Part shown: positions 35,349 through 45,324 of the stretch, piece by piece
Layout of the letters: each line of letters starts with the position of its first letter
Numbering within the stretch: the first letter of the stretch is position 1
Source: Candidatus Gastranaerophilales bacterium HUM_9
GTDB lineage: Bacteria; Cyanobacteriota; Vampirovibrionia; Gastranaerophilales; Gastranaerophilaceae
Reading direction: 5' to 3'
Assembly: GCA_002103075.1 (NCBI GenBank)
Contig: DABG01000002.1
Coordinates: 1 to 64,000 of the forward strand
Length of the DNA stretch: 64,000 nt
Translations under genes and position numbers: made by a program
Notes under the pieces: model-generated
The model's input: only the letters and a program-made list of their open reading frames with translations
Database searches by the model: none
Told to the model about the DNA's origin: nothing

Positions 35349-36221
35349 ATGTTTAAATACTATAAAAAATACGTTCCATATCTTTTTATATTGCCTGCAA
35401 TAATCATTCTTACAGTATTTTTCTTTATCCCGTTTTTTCAAACAATAGGATTAAGTTTTTTTGATTATTCAAACAGCATATATAACCCAAGCTTTGTTGG
35501 ACTAAATAACTATAAAGAGCTTTTAAACTCACCTCTTTTTTATCAAGTAATGGGAAATACCTTCTTTTTCCTAATCCTTGCAGTACCGTTTCTAGTTATT
35601 TTTCCACTATTTTTAGCTATCCTAATAAATCAAAAAATCAGAGGAATTACCCTCTATAAAATACTAATCTACCTACCAGTAATTGTTTCAATCGTAGTTG
35701 CAGCAATTGCATTCAAGTGGCTTTACGCTCAAGAAGGTATCCTAAACTACTTTGTAGGACTTCTAGGACTTAAACCAATCGGTTGGCTTACAGATTCAAG
35801 GTTCTCAATGATATCTGTTGCAATCGTGACCGTCTGGAAAGGTATCGGTTACTATATGATGATTTATCTTGCATCACTTATGAGCGTTCCTCAAGAACTC
35901 TATGAAGCCTGTGAAATAGATGGTGCAGGATTTCTTACTAAACATTTAACTGTAACTATCCCACAAATTATGCCTACAATAGCTCTTGTTTCAACAATAA
36001 GTATAATCTCTGCGATGAAAGTGTTCGTTGAAATCTACGTTATGACAAAAGGTGGCCCTCTAAACTCAAGTAAAACAATCGTATACTATATCTACGAACG
36101 TGCGTTTGAGAACCTTGACCTAGGCTACGCATCAGCACTTGCAGTTGTATTATTAATTGTTATTATGGCTTTCTCATTGATAAATATTTTTGTGTTTGAA
36201 AAAGATAAATATCAGATTTAA
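35349..36221 (+). CDS. Sugar-type ABC transporter permease (MalF/UgpA family), orphan
   Basis: 290 aa, six predicted membrane segments. The EAA loop that contacts the ATPase is LYEACEIDGAGFLTKHLTVTIP (around 182-203). The N-terminal segment is YLFILPAIIILTVFFFIPFF, and the ending MTKGGPLNSSKTIVYYIYER is typical of MalF-like proteins. Such permeases need a MalG-type partner, a binding protein and an ATPase; none lies beside it. Dispersed repeats begin 12 nt after its stop, which may mark loss of the rest of the operon. Confidence 0.9.
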   Translation: MFKYYKKYVPYLFILPAIIILTVFFFIPFFQTIGLSFFDYSNSIYNPSFVGLNNYKELLNSPLFYQVMGNTFFFLILAVPFLVIFPLFLAILINQKIRGITLYKILIYLPVIVSIVVAAIAFKWLYAQEGILNYFVGLLGLKPIGWLTDSRFSMISVAIVTVWKGIGYYMMIYLASLMSVPQELYEACEIDGAGFLTKHLTVTIPQIMPTIALVSTISIISAMKVFVEIYVMTKGGPLNSSKTIVYYIYERAFENLDLGYASALAVVLLIVIMAFSLINIFVFEKDKYQI

Positions 36222-36232
36222 AACGGTTGCAG

Positions 36233-36532
36233 ATGAATTATTATGCGTAATGCGTAATTAAATTGTGTTTGTTCGTAGGAATTCTTCGCTTCGCTCTGAA
36301 TGACGATAATGTTTGCAGGGATTCCGAATCTGTCTTGAATTTGCTCCACGCTCACAGAGTTTTACCTTTTGTGACGTTGTCACAGTCGGTTAAATCTGTT
36401 CGCTATCCGGACTAACTCCGTGTCGTCCGTCCGCAAATCCGCAAGTTCGGAATGACTATTTAAGATAGTTACAAAACTGTTGGTTTTTGGATTGCCACGG
36501 CTCGCACTACGTTTGAGCCTCGCAATGACGTA
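36233..36532. repeat. Dispersed mosaic repeat, copies 5a-5c
   Basis: Three adjoining pieces. 36274-36305 is GAATTCTTCGCTTCGCTCTG-type. 36311-36457 is a close copy of the left-edge repeat without its ~100-nt insert. 36490-36532 (GCCACGGCTCGCACTACG and CCTCGCAATGACG) has relatives at 51562 and, reversed, at 1602. The last piece overlaps the 3' end of the aminotransferase gene. Confidence 0.8.
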
Positions 36533-37643
36533 TTGTGTTTAACCACTCTGAAAATATATCTAACCCTGTTTGCAAGGTCTTTACGTCACTACAATATCCG
36601 ACCCTCAAATAGCCTTCCATCTCTAAAGTATCCCCAGGTAAAAACAAAACACCCGTATCATCTAAAAGTTTCTTACAAAGTTCAACAGAAGACATATCCA
36701 CATCGTATTTTATCAAAGCTGTCGTTCCACCCTTTGGTTCAACCCAGCTTATCAAAGGTTCAGACTCTATCCATTTAGATAAAATCTTCTTCCCTCTCAA
36801 AATTATCTCCAAATTTCTCTCAACAATCTTGTCCCTATTCTCAAGTGCAATACTTGAAAAATAATCATCCACAGAACTTACACTAATCGTATTATACTCT
36901 CTTTGCACTACAACCTTTTCCATAACCTCAGCAGGTGCAACTATCCACCCTAATCTCAGTCCAGCTAAAGAAAAGACCTTTGACATACTTCCCGTAGAAA
37001 TTCCCTTTTCATAAATATCTACAATAGAGTCAGAAACCCTACCATCGTGTTCTAACCCCCTATAAACCTCGTCACACAAGATATAACAATCATTCTTCCT
37101 TGCTATCTCGACAATTTTGTTAAGAACCTCTCGTGGCAAAACAGCACCCGTAGGATTATTAGGGTTATTCATACAGATAATTTTTGTATTTTTAGTTACA
37201 ATCTTCTCCAACTCATCTACATCAACTAACCAATCGTTTTCCTCTTTCAAAAAAACAATCTTCACATCAGCACCAAAAGATTTTGGGATAGAATAATGTT
37301 GTTGATAAGTAGGTATAATCGAAACAACCTCATCACCTCTTTCAACCATAGAAAGCATAACCAACTGATTTGCACCAATCGCCCCATGTGTAACAGTGAT
37401 ATTATCATTCTTAACAGACTTATACATCTTTGAAATAGCAGACTTTAATCTCTCACTACCCTGAATATCGCCATAATTCAGTTTCTTATTCAAAATATTT
37501 TCTAAATGTAATTCTTTATTGCCCACAATCTCAAACAAACCGTTCAAAGAAAGTGACTCAACACAAGTATCTGCCATATCATACTTTGAAAGTTTCTCGT
37601 AAGCGTTAAACCAATCTTCTATCTTGAAATTATCTATCTTCAT
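36507..37643 (-). CDS. PLP-dependent aminotransferase, class I/II
   Basis: 378 aa. Fold-type I signatures: PTYQQHYSIPKSFGADV, NNPNNPTGAVLPREV, CDEVYRGLEHDG (Asp/Tyr), and STGSMSKVFSLAGLRLGWI with the PLP Lys in SMSK. It resembles alliin-lyase/capreomycidine-synthase-like or MalY-type members; the substrate is not evident. The last seven residues, RHCEAQT, are encoded by a dispersed repeat, so the original C-terminus was probably a little different. It overlaps the upstream gene by one base and ends the long operon. Confidence 0.9.
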   Translation of the reverse strand: MKIDNFKIEDWFNAYEKLSKYDMADTCVESLSLNGLFEIVGNKELHLENILNKKLNYGDIQGSERLKSAISKMYKSVKNDNITVTHGAIGANQLVMLSMVERGDEVVSIIPTYQQHYSIPKSFGADVKIVFLKEENDWLVDVDELEKIVTKNTKIICMNNPNNPTGAVLPREVLNKIVEIARKNDCYILCDEVYRGLEHDGRVSDSIVDIYEKGISTGSMSKVFSLAGLRLGWIVAPAEVMEKVVVQREYNTISVSSVDDYFSSIALENRDKIVERNLEIILRGKKILSKWIESEPLISWVEPKGGTTALIKYDVDMSSVELCKKLLDDTGVLFLPGDTLEMEGYLRVGYCSDVKTLQTGLDIFSEWLNTIRHCEAQT

Positions 37644-39406
37644 TATCTTTTCCTAAACAAGAAATATTGGTTAGAAGAATCTCTATCACGTTTAACCAAG
37701 TCTGCCTGTGAAAGAATTATCTTAATCAAATCAATATCAAACTTAGACAACATGCCCGTCATAGTATGTTCTTTTACAACATCATAATTACTATAAACCT
37801 GTTTAACCTCTTGTTCTGGTCTAATCGCATAATTATCAGAATAATATACTACCCACAAGATATATCTTCCTCTAGGCACCATATCAAACTGATTCTGCAA
37901 GAACTTAACCAAATTATTTGATATAAATTTATTCCCAGTAATAATATTCTTGAAAACATCAATCTTATCAGAAGTCTTAAACAACTCTGACTGCTCTTTA
38001 TCATAAATAATCGTACTATCAGGGTTTCTAACCTCATGGAACAACTCTAAAGGCATAACCTTAGGCATATTATCACCCTTGAAATAATAGAAAGATACAG
38101 ATGATGCAAATGGCATTACAACCAAATCTTCTTTATTCATACCGTTTTTCTTCGCAAAATCAGCAGGTGATTTCAAAGAGAACTCTGCAATATCTTTATA
38201 ATGGTTAAATATAGGACGTTTCTGTCCATTAGGCATTTCAAAAAATGGATCTTCTGAATGTGGTAAGCTAGATTGCCATAAAGAATAACCACAACCCAAC
38301 GAATACAACACCAAAAATCCAGCCAAATGGTATTTATTAAGTTTGCTCAACCCTATTGCACACAAAACAAAAATAAACGGTGCAATAAATATCAAATATC
38401 TTCCAGTAAAAGCTATAACCTTAGCATTAGCCAAAAACAAGAATATACCAAACGCAAGCACCACCATGCCAGTCAAAAACTGAACAAACTTTTCTTTATC
38501 TCTCAAGCAGTTAGCTAGTCCAATAAACATATAAACAATCGGTAAAAATACCAAAAGGACAGTTTGCCAAACCATAACGTAATCTTCATGTCTTGTTTCG
38601 TGGATATGTCCAGGGTCAGCAGAGAACAAGTTCTGAATCAATCCCCATAAATTAGTCACCTCAAAGTTAGACAAATCAGTAACCAAGAATCCTGAACGCA
38701 CCATAGCATAGTGACAAACTATCACAATATAAGGGATTAAAAACAGTCCTGATATCATAGAAGAAATAACATATTTTTTAACCTTCTCCCCATCAGCTTT
38801 TTTAATATCCATATAAGAAGTATAAAAAATAAACTGAACAATATTCCAAACTATAGCCCCAGTCAAGAAATAAGGGTTCAAAACATTCACAATACCGAGT
38901 TTTACAAGTGATGCTATATCACCTTTTCTATCATAATCAATCAAATAATTTATAGACAAAAGTGCCAAAAGCATAACATGTGGATACATTCTTATCTCAA
39001 TAGAATACAACACCTGAAATGTATTAACACTCATCAATGTCATCGCTAAAAGTGCAACCTTTTTTGATGACAACTTTTCTGTAACAATATAAGTCAATGG
39101 CAACAACATTATTGCAACTATCAAAGAAGACCCTCTCAAAACCAACTCTGAGTCACCAAAAAACTGCATTATAAAATGCAAAATATAAAAATAAAATGGA
39201 GTGTGTTGCAAATCATGTGTCCATAAATAATCGTTAATACCATGTGGAAACGAATTTATAGCAGTTGCAATAGAACAACCCTCGTCATACCATAGGGGAT
39301 AATCTATAACCGTAAGTCTTAAAGCTAAACCAATTATAATAATAGCCCCAAAAACTACCCAAAACAAAGCCTTATTCTCGGTAATTTTCTCCATTAATTT
39401 TTCCAT
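37643..39406 (-). CDS. GT39-like membrane glycosyltransferase
   Basis: 587 aa with about 10 membrane segments. The first periplasmic loop carries PLWYDEGCS, the acidic D-E motif of the ArnT/PMT (GT39/GT-C) superfamily. A large periplasmic C-terminal part (about 395-587) follows. It would transfer a sugar from a lipid carrier to lipid A, protein or another acceptor. Being in one operon with lptC and an lptA-like gene fits lipopolysaccharide modification, but that is inference. It has a single-base overlap with the aminotransferase. Confidence 0.82.
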   Translation of the reverse strand: MEKLMEKITENKALFWVVFGAIIIIGLALRLTVIDYPLWYDEGCSIATAINSFPHGINDYLWTHDLQHTPFYFYILHFIMQFFGDSELVLRGSSLIVAIMLLPLTYIVTEKLSSKKVALLAMTLMSVNTFQVLYSIEIRMYPHVMLLALLSINYLIDYDRKGDIASLVKLGIVNVLNPYFLTGAIVWNIVQFIFYTSYMDIKKADGEKVKKYVISSMISGLFLIPYIVIVCHYAMVRSGFLVTDLSNFEVTNLWGLIQNLFSADPGHIHETRHEDYVMVWQTVLLVFLPIVYMFIGLANCLRDKEKFVQFLTGMVVLAFGIFLFLANAKVIAFTGRYLIFIAPFIFVLCAIGLSKLNKYHLAGFLVLYSLGCGYSLWQSSLPHSEDPFFEMPNGQKRPIFNHYKDIAEFSLKSPADFAKKNGMNKEDLVVMPFASSVSFYYFKGDNMPKVMPLELFHEVRNPDSTIIYDKEQSELFKTSDKIDVFKNIITGNKFISNNLVKFLQNQFDMVPRGRYILWVVYYSDNYAIRPEQEVKQVYSNYDVVKEHTMTGMLSKFDIDLIKIILSQADLVKRDRDSSNQYFLFRKR

Positions 39407-39439
39407 ATTAAAAACCCCTTAATCTTATTAATTATAATA

Positions 39440-41752
39440 TTATTCATCTTCGTTAGTTTTTTTATATCCACAACCACGATTTGAGCATTCAATAACATCG
39501 CCACTTTTCAAAGTGCGTTTAACCAACAACGAACCACATTTAGGACATTTTTCACCCGTTGGCTCGTTCCACAAAACAAAATCGCAATCAGGATATTTGT
39601 TACAACCAAAGAACACTACCCCTCGTTTTGATTTGCGTTCTATAATCTCGCCCTTTCCACATTTAGGACAAGTAACCCCCGTAGTTTTAACGATACTCTT
39701 TCTATCCTTACATTTTTCACATTCTGTATATCTACCGTAAGGCCCTAGTTTTATATACAAATCTCCACCACATTTTTCACATTTTTGGTCAGATTTTTCT
39801 GGCTGATCAGCATTCTTAATAACCTTACCTGATTTATCTAAAGACAAAATTGTCTTACAATCAGGATACCCTGAACAACCCAAAAACTGTGAACCGAACC
39901 TGCTAGTTCTTACAATCATTGGTTTTCCACAATTTGGACACTTAACATCACTTTGTACAACAACCTTTTTAGCGTTGCCCATTACCTCATTCACATTTTC
40001 TATAAATGGATCATAAAACTCTTGTAATACCTCGTTCCAAACAGCCTTCTTATCAGCTATCAAGTCGAGTTTTTCTTCCATACTAGCTGTGAAAGCATAA
40101 TCCATAATATCAGTAAACTGTGACACCAACTGTTTAGAAACTGTCTTACCTAAAAATGTTGGGAACAAAGCCTTATCCTGTTTCTCTACGTACTTACGTT
40201 GTTGAATTTTAGTAATAATAGATGCATAAGTAGACGGACGACCTATTCCATATTCTTCCAATGCTTTAACCAAAGATGCTTCACTATATCTTGGAGGTGG
40301 TTGTGTAAAATGTTGTTTTGGAATTACATCTTTTCTTTCCAATTTATCTTCTTCTTTTAAATCAGGTATCTTTGATATATCAGCTTCTTCTGTGTCCTTA
40401 TAAAGCTTTAAAAATCCGTCAAATACAACTTTGCTTGTACCTGTCTTTAATTCACAATCACCAGCCGTAATCTCAACGTTCTTATTAGCAATCTTAGCAG
40501 GTGCCATTTGTGATGACATAAACTTGTTCCAAATTAATCTATACAAATTGTATTGGTCTTTATCCAAATAAGGTTTAATACTTTCAGGTGTCCTTTCAGG
40601 ATAAGAAGGTCTGATAGCTTCGTGAGCGTCCTGAACATTCTTTTTGGCTTTTCCATAAACATTCGGTGTTGATGGATAATATTTTTCACCATAATTATTC
40701 ATAATGAAATCTTTTGCCATCACCTGTGCATCATCAGAAATTCTCACACTATCGGTTCTCATATAAGTAATCAAACCGACTGGAGTACCATCTATCTCAA
40801 TACCTTCATAAAGTTTTTGTGCAACCTGCATTGTTTTTGAAACGCCAAAGTTCAACTTTGAACTTGCTTCCCTCTGTAAAGTAGAGGTGATAAACGGTGC
40901 AGTAGGTTTTCTCGTTGTTTCTCGTTTTGATATTTTTGTAACAACATATTCCAAACCTTCTTTTTCAAGCTCAGATTTTAGATTAGAAGCCTCTTCTTCA
41001 TTATTGATTTCAATCTTACTGCCTGCATACTTAACAAGCTCTGCATCAAAAACTTTACCGTCTTTTTCCAACTGAACAGTAATAGACCAGTATTCAGTTG
41101 GTACAAATGCTTCAATTTCTTCTTCTCGTTCACAAATCATTCTCAAAGCAACAGACTGAACTCTACCTGCTGATAAATGATAATTACCCAACTGTTTCCA
41201 CAAAACAGGACTCAATCTAAAACCAACAAGCTTATCCAAGATTTGACGTGTTTGTTGCGCTCTTACTTTGTCCATATCTATCTGTCTTGAGTGCTCTACT
41301 GCATATTTCACAGCTTTTGGTGTAATTTCGTTGAACTCAATTCTATAAACCTTGTCATCAGGCACCTTCAAAACTTCTTTAACGTGCCATGCAATAGCTT
41401 CTCCCTCACGGTCAGGGTCGGATGCCAAGAAAATTTTGTCTGCTGATTTCGCTAAAGTGTTCAACTTTGTAACAACTTTTTTCTTCTCAGGTAATATAAC
41501 AAATGATGGTTCAAACTTATTATTTACGTCAAACCCCAACTCATTCTTTGATGACAAGTCACGCACATGCCCGTAGCTAGCTTCAATAGTATAATTTGCA
41601 CCCAAAATCTTTTTTATGGTTTTAGATTTTGCAGGTGACTCAACTATTACCAAAGCCTTGTCGCCAGACTTAGCACTAGAAGTCGACTTTGAACGTGATG
41701 TTTTACTAGATGTACTAGACTTTGTTGTCTTTGTTTTTGCTACAGGACTCAT
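39440..41752 (-). CDS. topA: DNA topoisomerase I
   Basis: 770 aa type IA topoisomerase relaxing negative supercoils. An N-terminal Ser/Thr/Lys-rich tail (1-30) precedes the Toprim domain, ALVIVESPAKSKTIKKILG and ASDPDREGEAIAWHVKEV. The catalytic Tyr is in GLITYMRTDSVRIS. The C-terminal part has four zinc-ribbon repeats with Cys sets beginning CPNCGKPM, CEKCGGDL, CPKCGKGE and CPKCGSLL. It overlaps dprA by 4 nt. Confidence 0.97.
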   Translation of the reverse strand: MSPVAKTKTTKSSTSSKTSRSKSTSSAKSGDKALVIVESPAKSKTIKKILGANYTIEASYGHVRDLSSKNELGFDVNNKFEPSFVILPEKKKVVTKLNTLAKSADKIFLASDPDREGEAIAWHVKEVLKVPDDKVYRIEFNEITPKAVKYAVEHSRQIDMDKVRAQQTRQILDKLVGFRLSPVLWKQLGNYHLSAGRVQSVALRMICEREEEIEAFVPTEYWSITVQLEKDGKVFDAELVKYAGSKIEINNEEEASNLKSELEKEGLEYVVTKISKRETTRKPTAPFITSTLQREASSKLNFGVSKTMQVAQKLYEGIEIDGTPVGLITYMRTDSVRISDDAQVMAKDFIMNNYGEKYYPSTPNVYGKAKKNVQDAHEAIRPSYPERTPESIKPYLDKDQYNLYRLIWNKFMSSQMAPAKIANKNVEITAGDCELKTGTSKVVFDGFLKLYKDTEEADISKIPDLKEEDKLERKDVIPKQHFTQPPPRYSEASLVKALEEYGIGRPSTYASIITKIQQRKYVEKQDKALFPTFLGKTVSKQLVSQFTDIMDYAFTASMEEKLDLIADKKAVWNEVLQEFYDPFIENVNEVMGNAKKVVVQSDVKCPNCGKPMIVRTSRFGSQFLGCSGYPDCKTILSLDKSGKVIKNADQPEKSDQKCEKCGGDLYIKLGPYGRYTECEKCKDRKSIVKTTGVTCPKCGKGEIIERKSKRGVVFFGCNKYPDCDFVLWNEPTGEKCPKCGSLLVKRTLKSGDVIECSNRGCGYKKTNEDE

Positions 41753-42861
41753 CTTTTTATATACCTATCCCCTTTTATTTGCTCAATTTTCCCATTTAAC
41801 TCTAAACTTGTTAAAGCCATTAGTAATTTATCTGTAGAAATCTCTGTTGAAGCCTGAATTTCATCAAAACTCTTAGGCTCTATTTCTATTGTATAAAGAA
41901 TTTTTTTCTCGTCAATCGTTAAACCACTATTTTCGCCATTTTCTTCATCATCTGTTACAGTATTAAACAAACTTTGTTGTTTTCCTACAACCCAGTTCAT
42001 AGCATCTAATATATCTTCTCCACAAGTAACCAAACTTGCACCCGTTTTTAAGAGTTTATAAATTCCAGCAGTATTAGGATTAGTAATCAACCCTGGAATA
42101 CACATCAACTCTCTACCTTGCTCTAAAGTCAAATTAGCTGTAATCAACGCACCACTTTTTAATGCGGCCTCAACTACCAATGTACCATAGGACAGACCTG
42201 ACACTATTCTATTCCTTTGTGGAAATCTAAACGGCAAAGGCTCAAAAGTAGGATAATACTCCGACATCACAACCCCATTACCTTTTATAATCCGTTCATA
42301 AAGCCCTTTATTAGATGCAGGATAAATATGATTCAACCCACCACCAATTACTCCAATAGTTTTCAAATTGTTTTCAAGAGCAAACTCATGTGCTGCTGTA
42401 TCTGCACCTGTTGCCAATCCTGAAACAATACACAAATCAGTTCCGACAAAGTCTTTCATTATCTTTTTAAGACTATCTTTTCCATTAAAACTCAAACGTC
42501 TTGAACCAATAACGGCTAAGGTTCTATCTAAGTTACATATTTCTAAATCACCTTTATAATATAAAACAGCAGGTGGATTAGAAATATTTTTTAGCATCAT
42601 AGGATAAGCCTTATCCTCATAAGTTATAACCTTGATGCCACGTTCTACAACGTAATCATAAACCTTATTAACATCAACTTTATGCCTTAGTTCAAGAAAC
42701 TTTTGAACTTTCTTAATCATCATATTAGGTATCTTAGACAACTCAACTTCACTTGATTCAAAAGCAAGTCTAATATCCTTAAAATACTCATATAACTTAA
42801 TTATAAATTGAGAATCAATCGCCTCAATTGATGATAGTCCTACCCAATATTTTGTATTCAT
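41749..42861 (-). CDS. dprA: DNA-processing protein DprA
   Basis: 370 aa. It loads RecA on incoming single-stranded DNA in transformation. Rossmann-like core: AVIGSRRLSFNGKDSL, IVSGLATGADTAAHEFALEN, IGVIGGGLNHIYP, PFRFPQRNRIVSGLS and VVEAALKSGALITANLTLEQ. An N-terminal helical part and a C-terminal winged helix (about 310-370) are present. The order dprA-topA is a common bacterial pairing. Four-base overlaps on both sides indicate an operon. Confidence 0.95.
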   Translation of the reverse strand: MNTKYWVGLSSIEAIDSQFIIKLYEYFKDIRLAFESSEVELSKIPNMMIKKVQKFLELRHKVDVNKVYDYVVERGIKVITYEDKAYPMMLKNISNPPAVLYYKGDLEICNLDRTLAVIGSRRLSFNGKDSLKKIMKDFVGTDLCIVSGLATGADTAAHEFALENNLKTIGVIGGGLNHIYPASNKGLYERIIKGNGVVMSEYYPTFEPLPFRFPQRNRIVSGLSYGTLVVEAALKSGALITANLTLEQGRELMCIPGLITNPNTAGIYKLLKTGASLVTCGEDILDAMNWVVGKQQSLFNTVTDDEENGENSGLTIDEKKILYTIEIEPKSFDEIQASTEISTDKLLMALTSLELNGKIEQIKGDRYIKR

Positions 42862-43625
42862 AATTTTGCTTTAATTCTTTCGATTAAAGTATTAACACTG
42901 TTTCTTTCTTCTTCCGGAATATCAAGTTTGATATAATCTGTGAAAAATTCCATAGCATCTGCATACTCTTCTTTTGCCAAGAACAATATCCCCAATTTTT
43001 TATAAGGCATAGGAAATTTTGTATTTACAGCATTTGCTTTTAAATAATTAGAAATAGCCTTTCCAATCTCATTGTTAGCCTCATAAGCTTGTGCTAAGTA
43101 ATAATATAAAAACTCATTGTTTTCCTTATACTCTATAACATTCTCAAAATTTGATATAGCGTCTTCGTAATTACCCAACTCAAACTGAACTCTACCCATA
43201 TCATAATATGCATCATAATTTTCAGGTTGAGCATCTAGTATTTTTTCCAATTCACAAATTGCCATATCATATCTAGAATCCTCGATATAAACCCTTGCTA
43301 ACAAATGAGCAATAACGTAATTGTCTGTCATTTCATAACTACCACGCTCTAAAACTCCGATAGCACCTGACAAATCACCATGTTTGTAATACAAATCAGA
43401 AAGATTTATATATGTTTGTGGAATTTCTGGATTCAGTTTTATAGACTTTGTATAAGCCTTTTCTGCGTTTTCAAACTCGCCTAACTTTGCATAAGCAAGT
43501 CCTATATTGTTGTAAATTTCAGCATTATCTTCTTCATGTTCTAAAACACTGCTGAAAGAATCAATAGCTTCTTTGTATTCACCTTTTTGATATAATTCTA
43601 TAGCTTTATCCAACATTTCTGACAT
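42858..43625 (-). CDS. TPR-repeat protein
   Basis: 255 aa, almost entirely TPR units of 34 residues: MLDKAIELYQKGEYKEAIDS, AEIYNNIGLAYAKLGEFENA, PQTYINLSDLYYKHGDLSGA, YDAYYDMGRVQFELGNYEDA, and more. No signal peptide, so cytosolic. It probably is an adaptor for an envelope or DNA-uptake complex, given lptA-like upstream and dprA downstream. Confidence 0.88.
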   Translation of the reverse strand: MSEMLDKAIELYQKGEYKEAIDSFSSVLEHEEDNAEIYNNIGLAYAKLGEFENAEKAYTKSIKLNPEIPQTYINLSDLYYKHGDLSGAIGVLERGSYEMTDNYVIAHLLARVYIEDSRYDMAICELEKILDAQPENYDAYYDMGRVQFELGNYEDAISNFENVIEYKENNEFLYYYLAQAYEANNEIGKAISNYLKANAVNTKFPMPYKKLGILFLAKEEYADAMEFFTDYIKLDIPEEERNSVNTLIERIKAKL

Positions 43626-43627
43626 AA

Positions 43628-44602
43628 TTAAAACCCTGCCTTCTTAGTAGATACACCAGCTTGGTGAATAATTGTTCTTACATTACCCTCTGCCATGAAG
43701 TTCTTAGGCTCTATAATAATCTTAATCTTATCAGCAGAAATTTCTTTTTCATTTTGCCTAATCATAGATCTACCCAACAAAAATACTTCGTTTATTTTTT
43801 TAGTAACTTTATCAGGATATGCAACAACCTTAGGACCTTTTGCGAAATAATCATCATACCAAGCTCTTACAGAACCGTTTGCAAGAAAAATTCCATCTTG
43901 TTGATTATAATTTTGATAATTTGCTTTTAAAATAAATTCTTTTCCGTTATCTAAAACAGTTGTAGTAGTTGCATTACCCATAGCTGTCATCTGTTTTGCA
44001 TCAGAATCATAAACAAAATGATTAGCTATTAAATGATGTTTTGCTTGGTCAATCTTCGCTCTACCAACCAAATCAATACGCTTCAAATCGCCTTTTCCAT
44101 TTGTACTAATAATAGCTCTATCTGCAAATGCTCTCATATCTTTATATTTGATTGCAACAGAACCACTTGCTGTCATCTTATTAGTCTTTATATCGTATTC
44201 TTGACAATCTGCATTAATAACTGCAACAGGTGTTTTACCCTCTGTAACAATAGTTTGAGTATCACCCTCAGCTTTAATTACCTTGTTCAACAAAGAGAAT
44301 TTTAAAATATTAGCTTTAACCTCTCTTTTCTTATTATTCTTAATTTCGTAAGCATAAGGTTTGTTATAAATAGTCGCTGTGTCAAGTCTATTATTCTTAT
44401 CAACAGTAATATCTGCATTATCTCCAACACATCTTATATCACCATATTTTACATTAACTCCACCATCAAACTTAATCTTGTTATCAGTTTCAGAAAAAGA
44501 TTGTGTCTTAGAATCGATAATCAAATCCTCAGCGATTACCCCTACCATACACAAAATTATTACTAATATTGAAAAGATTATTAAAAATTTCTTTTTATTC
44601 AT
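43628..44602 (-). CDS. LptA/OstA-like periplasmic lipopolysaccharide-transport protein
   Basis: 324 aa. N-terminal hydrophobic segment (5-25, LIIFSILVIILCMVGVIAE) as signal or anchor. Three beta-jellyroll-type stretches follow: INADCQEYDIKTNKMTASGS, HLIANHFVYDSDAKQMTAMG and KEISADKIKIIIEPKNFMAE, typical of OstA/LptA repeats. It would bridge the periplasm with LptC. It is longer than E. coli LptA (185), closer to cyanobacterial OstA-type proteins. It lies 11 nt after lptC. Confidence 0.85.
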   Translation of the reverse strand: MNKKKFLIIFSILVIILCMVGVIAEDLIIDSKTQSFSETDNKIKFDGGVNVKYGDIRCVGDNADITVDKNNRLDTATIYNKPYAYEIKNNKKREVKANILKFSLLNKVIKAEGDTQTIVTEGKTPVAVINADCQEYDIKTNKMTASGSVAIKYKDMRAFADRAIISTNGKGDLKRIDLVGRAKIDQAKHHLIANHFVYDSDAKQMTAMGNATTTTVLDNGKEFILKANYQNYNQQDGIFLANGSVRAWYDDYFAKGPKVVAYPDKVTKKINEVFLLGRSMIRQNEKEISADKIKIIIEPKNFMAEGNVRTIIHQAGVSTKKAGF

Positions 44603-44613
44603 ATATTTCCCTT

Positions 44614-45222
44614 CTAATTATAAAGTCTTGAACAAGTTGTTCCCATTATTCTAAAACGTGAATACTCTGAATCAATAACAGCTCTATTCGCAGTTGCCGT
44701 AAATGAATTCTTTTTCTTAATCTTCACATTTCCCGTTATATTTAAAACTTTTGTTTTTACATCATAAGTCAACTTGTCTGCAGTCAAAGAAACATCATCT
44801 TTTAATACAACAAACACGTTGTCATACAAAACAATCTCTTGAGTTTCTTCATTATACAAACCGTGCGTAGCTTCAAAACTCATCTCTACAGCGTTGTCTT
44901 TATAGAAATTACCGACAATATTTGTTAAATTTGCAACCTTGTGGTCACTGCTATATTGACCAGTTTCACCAAAGATTTCCCAAAACTTTTGCCCATCTTT
45001 AGTTTCTGTCAAAATCATACTTGATACGTGCAATTCTTGTTTATCACCAGAACTTTTAATCATACTTCTGTTGAAGTTACCTGTAATTACACCTGCTGAT
45101 ACAAACGCCCATACTAAAACCATTGATATAACTAAAGTAATAAAAGCATACGTCTTTTGACGTTTGTCCATCTTTGACCACTTATTATTAAATTTTGCTA
45201 ATAATTCTTTTACATATTCCAT
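44614..45222 (-). CDS. lptC: LptC-like lipopolysaccharide export protein
   Basis: 202 aa. One N-terminal membrane helix (26-48, YAFITLVISMVLVWAFVSAGV). Beta-rich periplasmic part with LTETKDGQKFWEIFGETGQY and LTADKLTYDVKTKVLNITGN, the LptC pattern. It anchors the Lpt bridge at the inner membrane. It is the first gene of a seven-gene operon running to 36507. Confidence 0.87.
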   Translation of the reverse strand: MEYVKELLAKFNNKWSKMDKRQKTYAFITLVISMVLVWAFVSAGVITGNFNRSMIKSSGDKQELHVSSMILTETKDGQKFWEIFGETGQYSSDHKVANLTNIVGNFYKDNAVEMSFEATHGLYNEETQEIVLYDNVFVVLKDDVSLTADKLTYDVKTKVLNITGNVKIKKKNSFTATANRAVIDSEYSRFRIMGTTCSRLYN

Positions 45223-45324
45223 ACATCTATTCTAACACATAAATACATTATTTGTATGATGTCTTCCCATGACTAATTTGGTATATTACAATAGGGTACT
45301 TATTATTTAATCGGGAGAGGAGTT

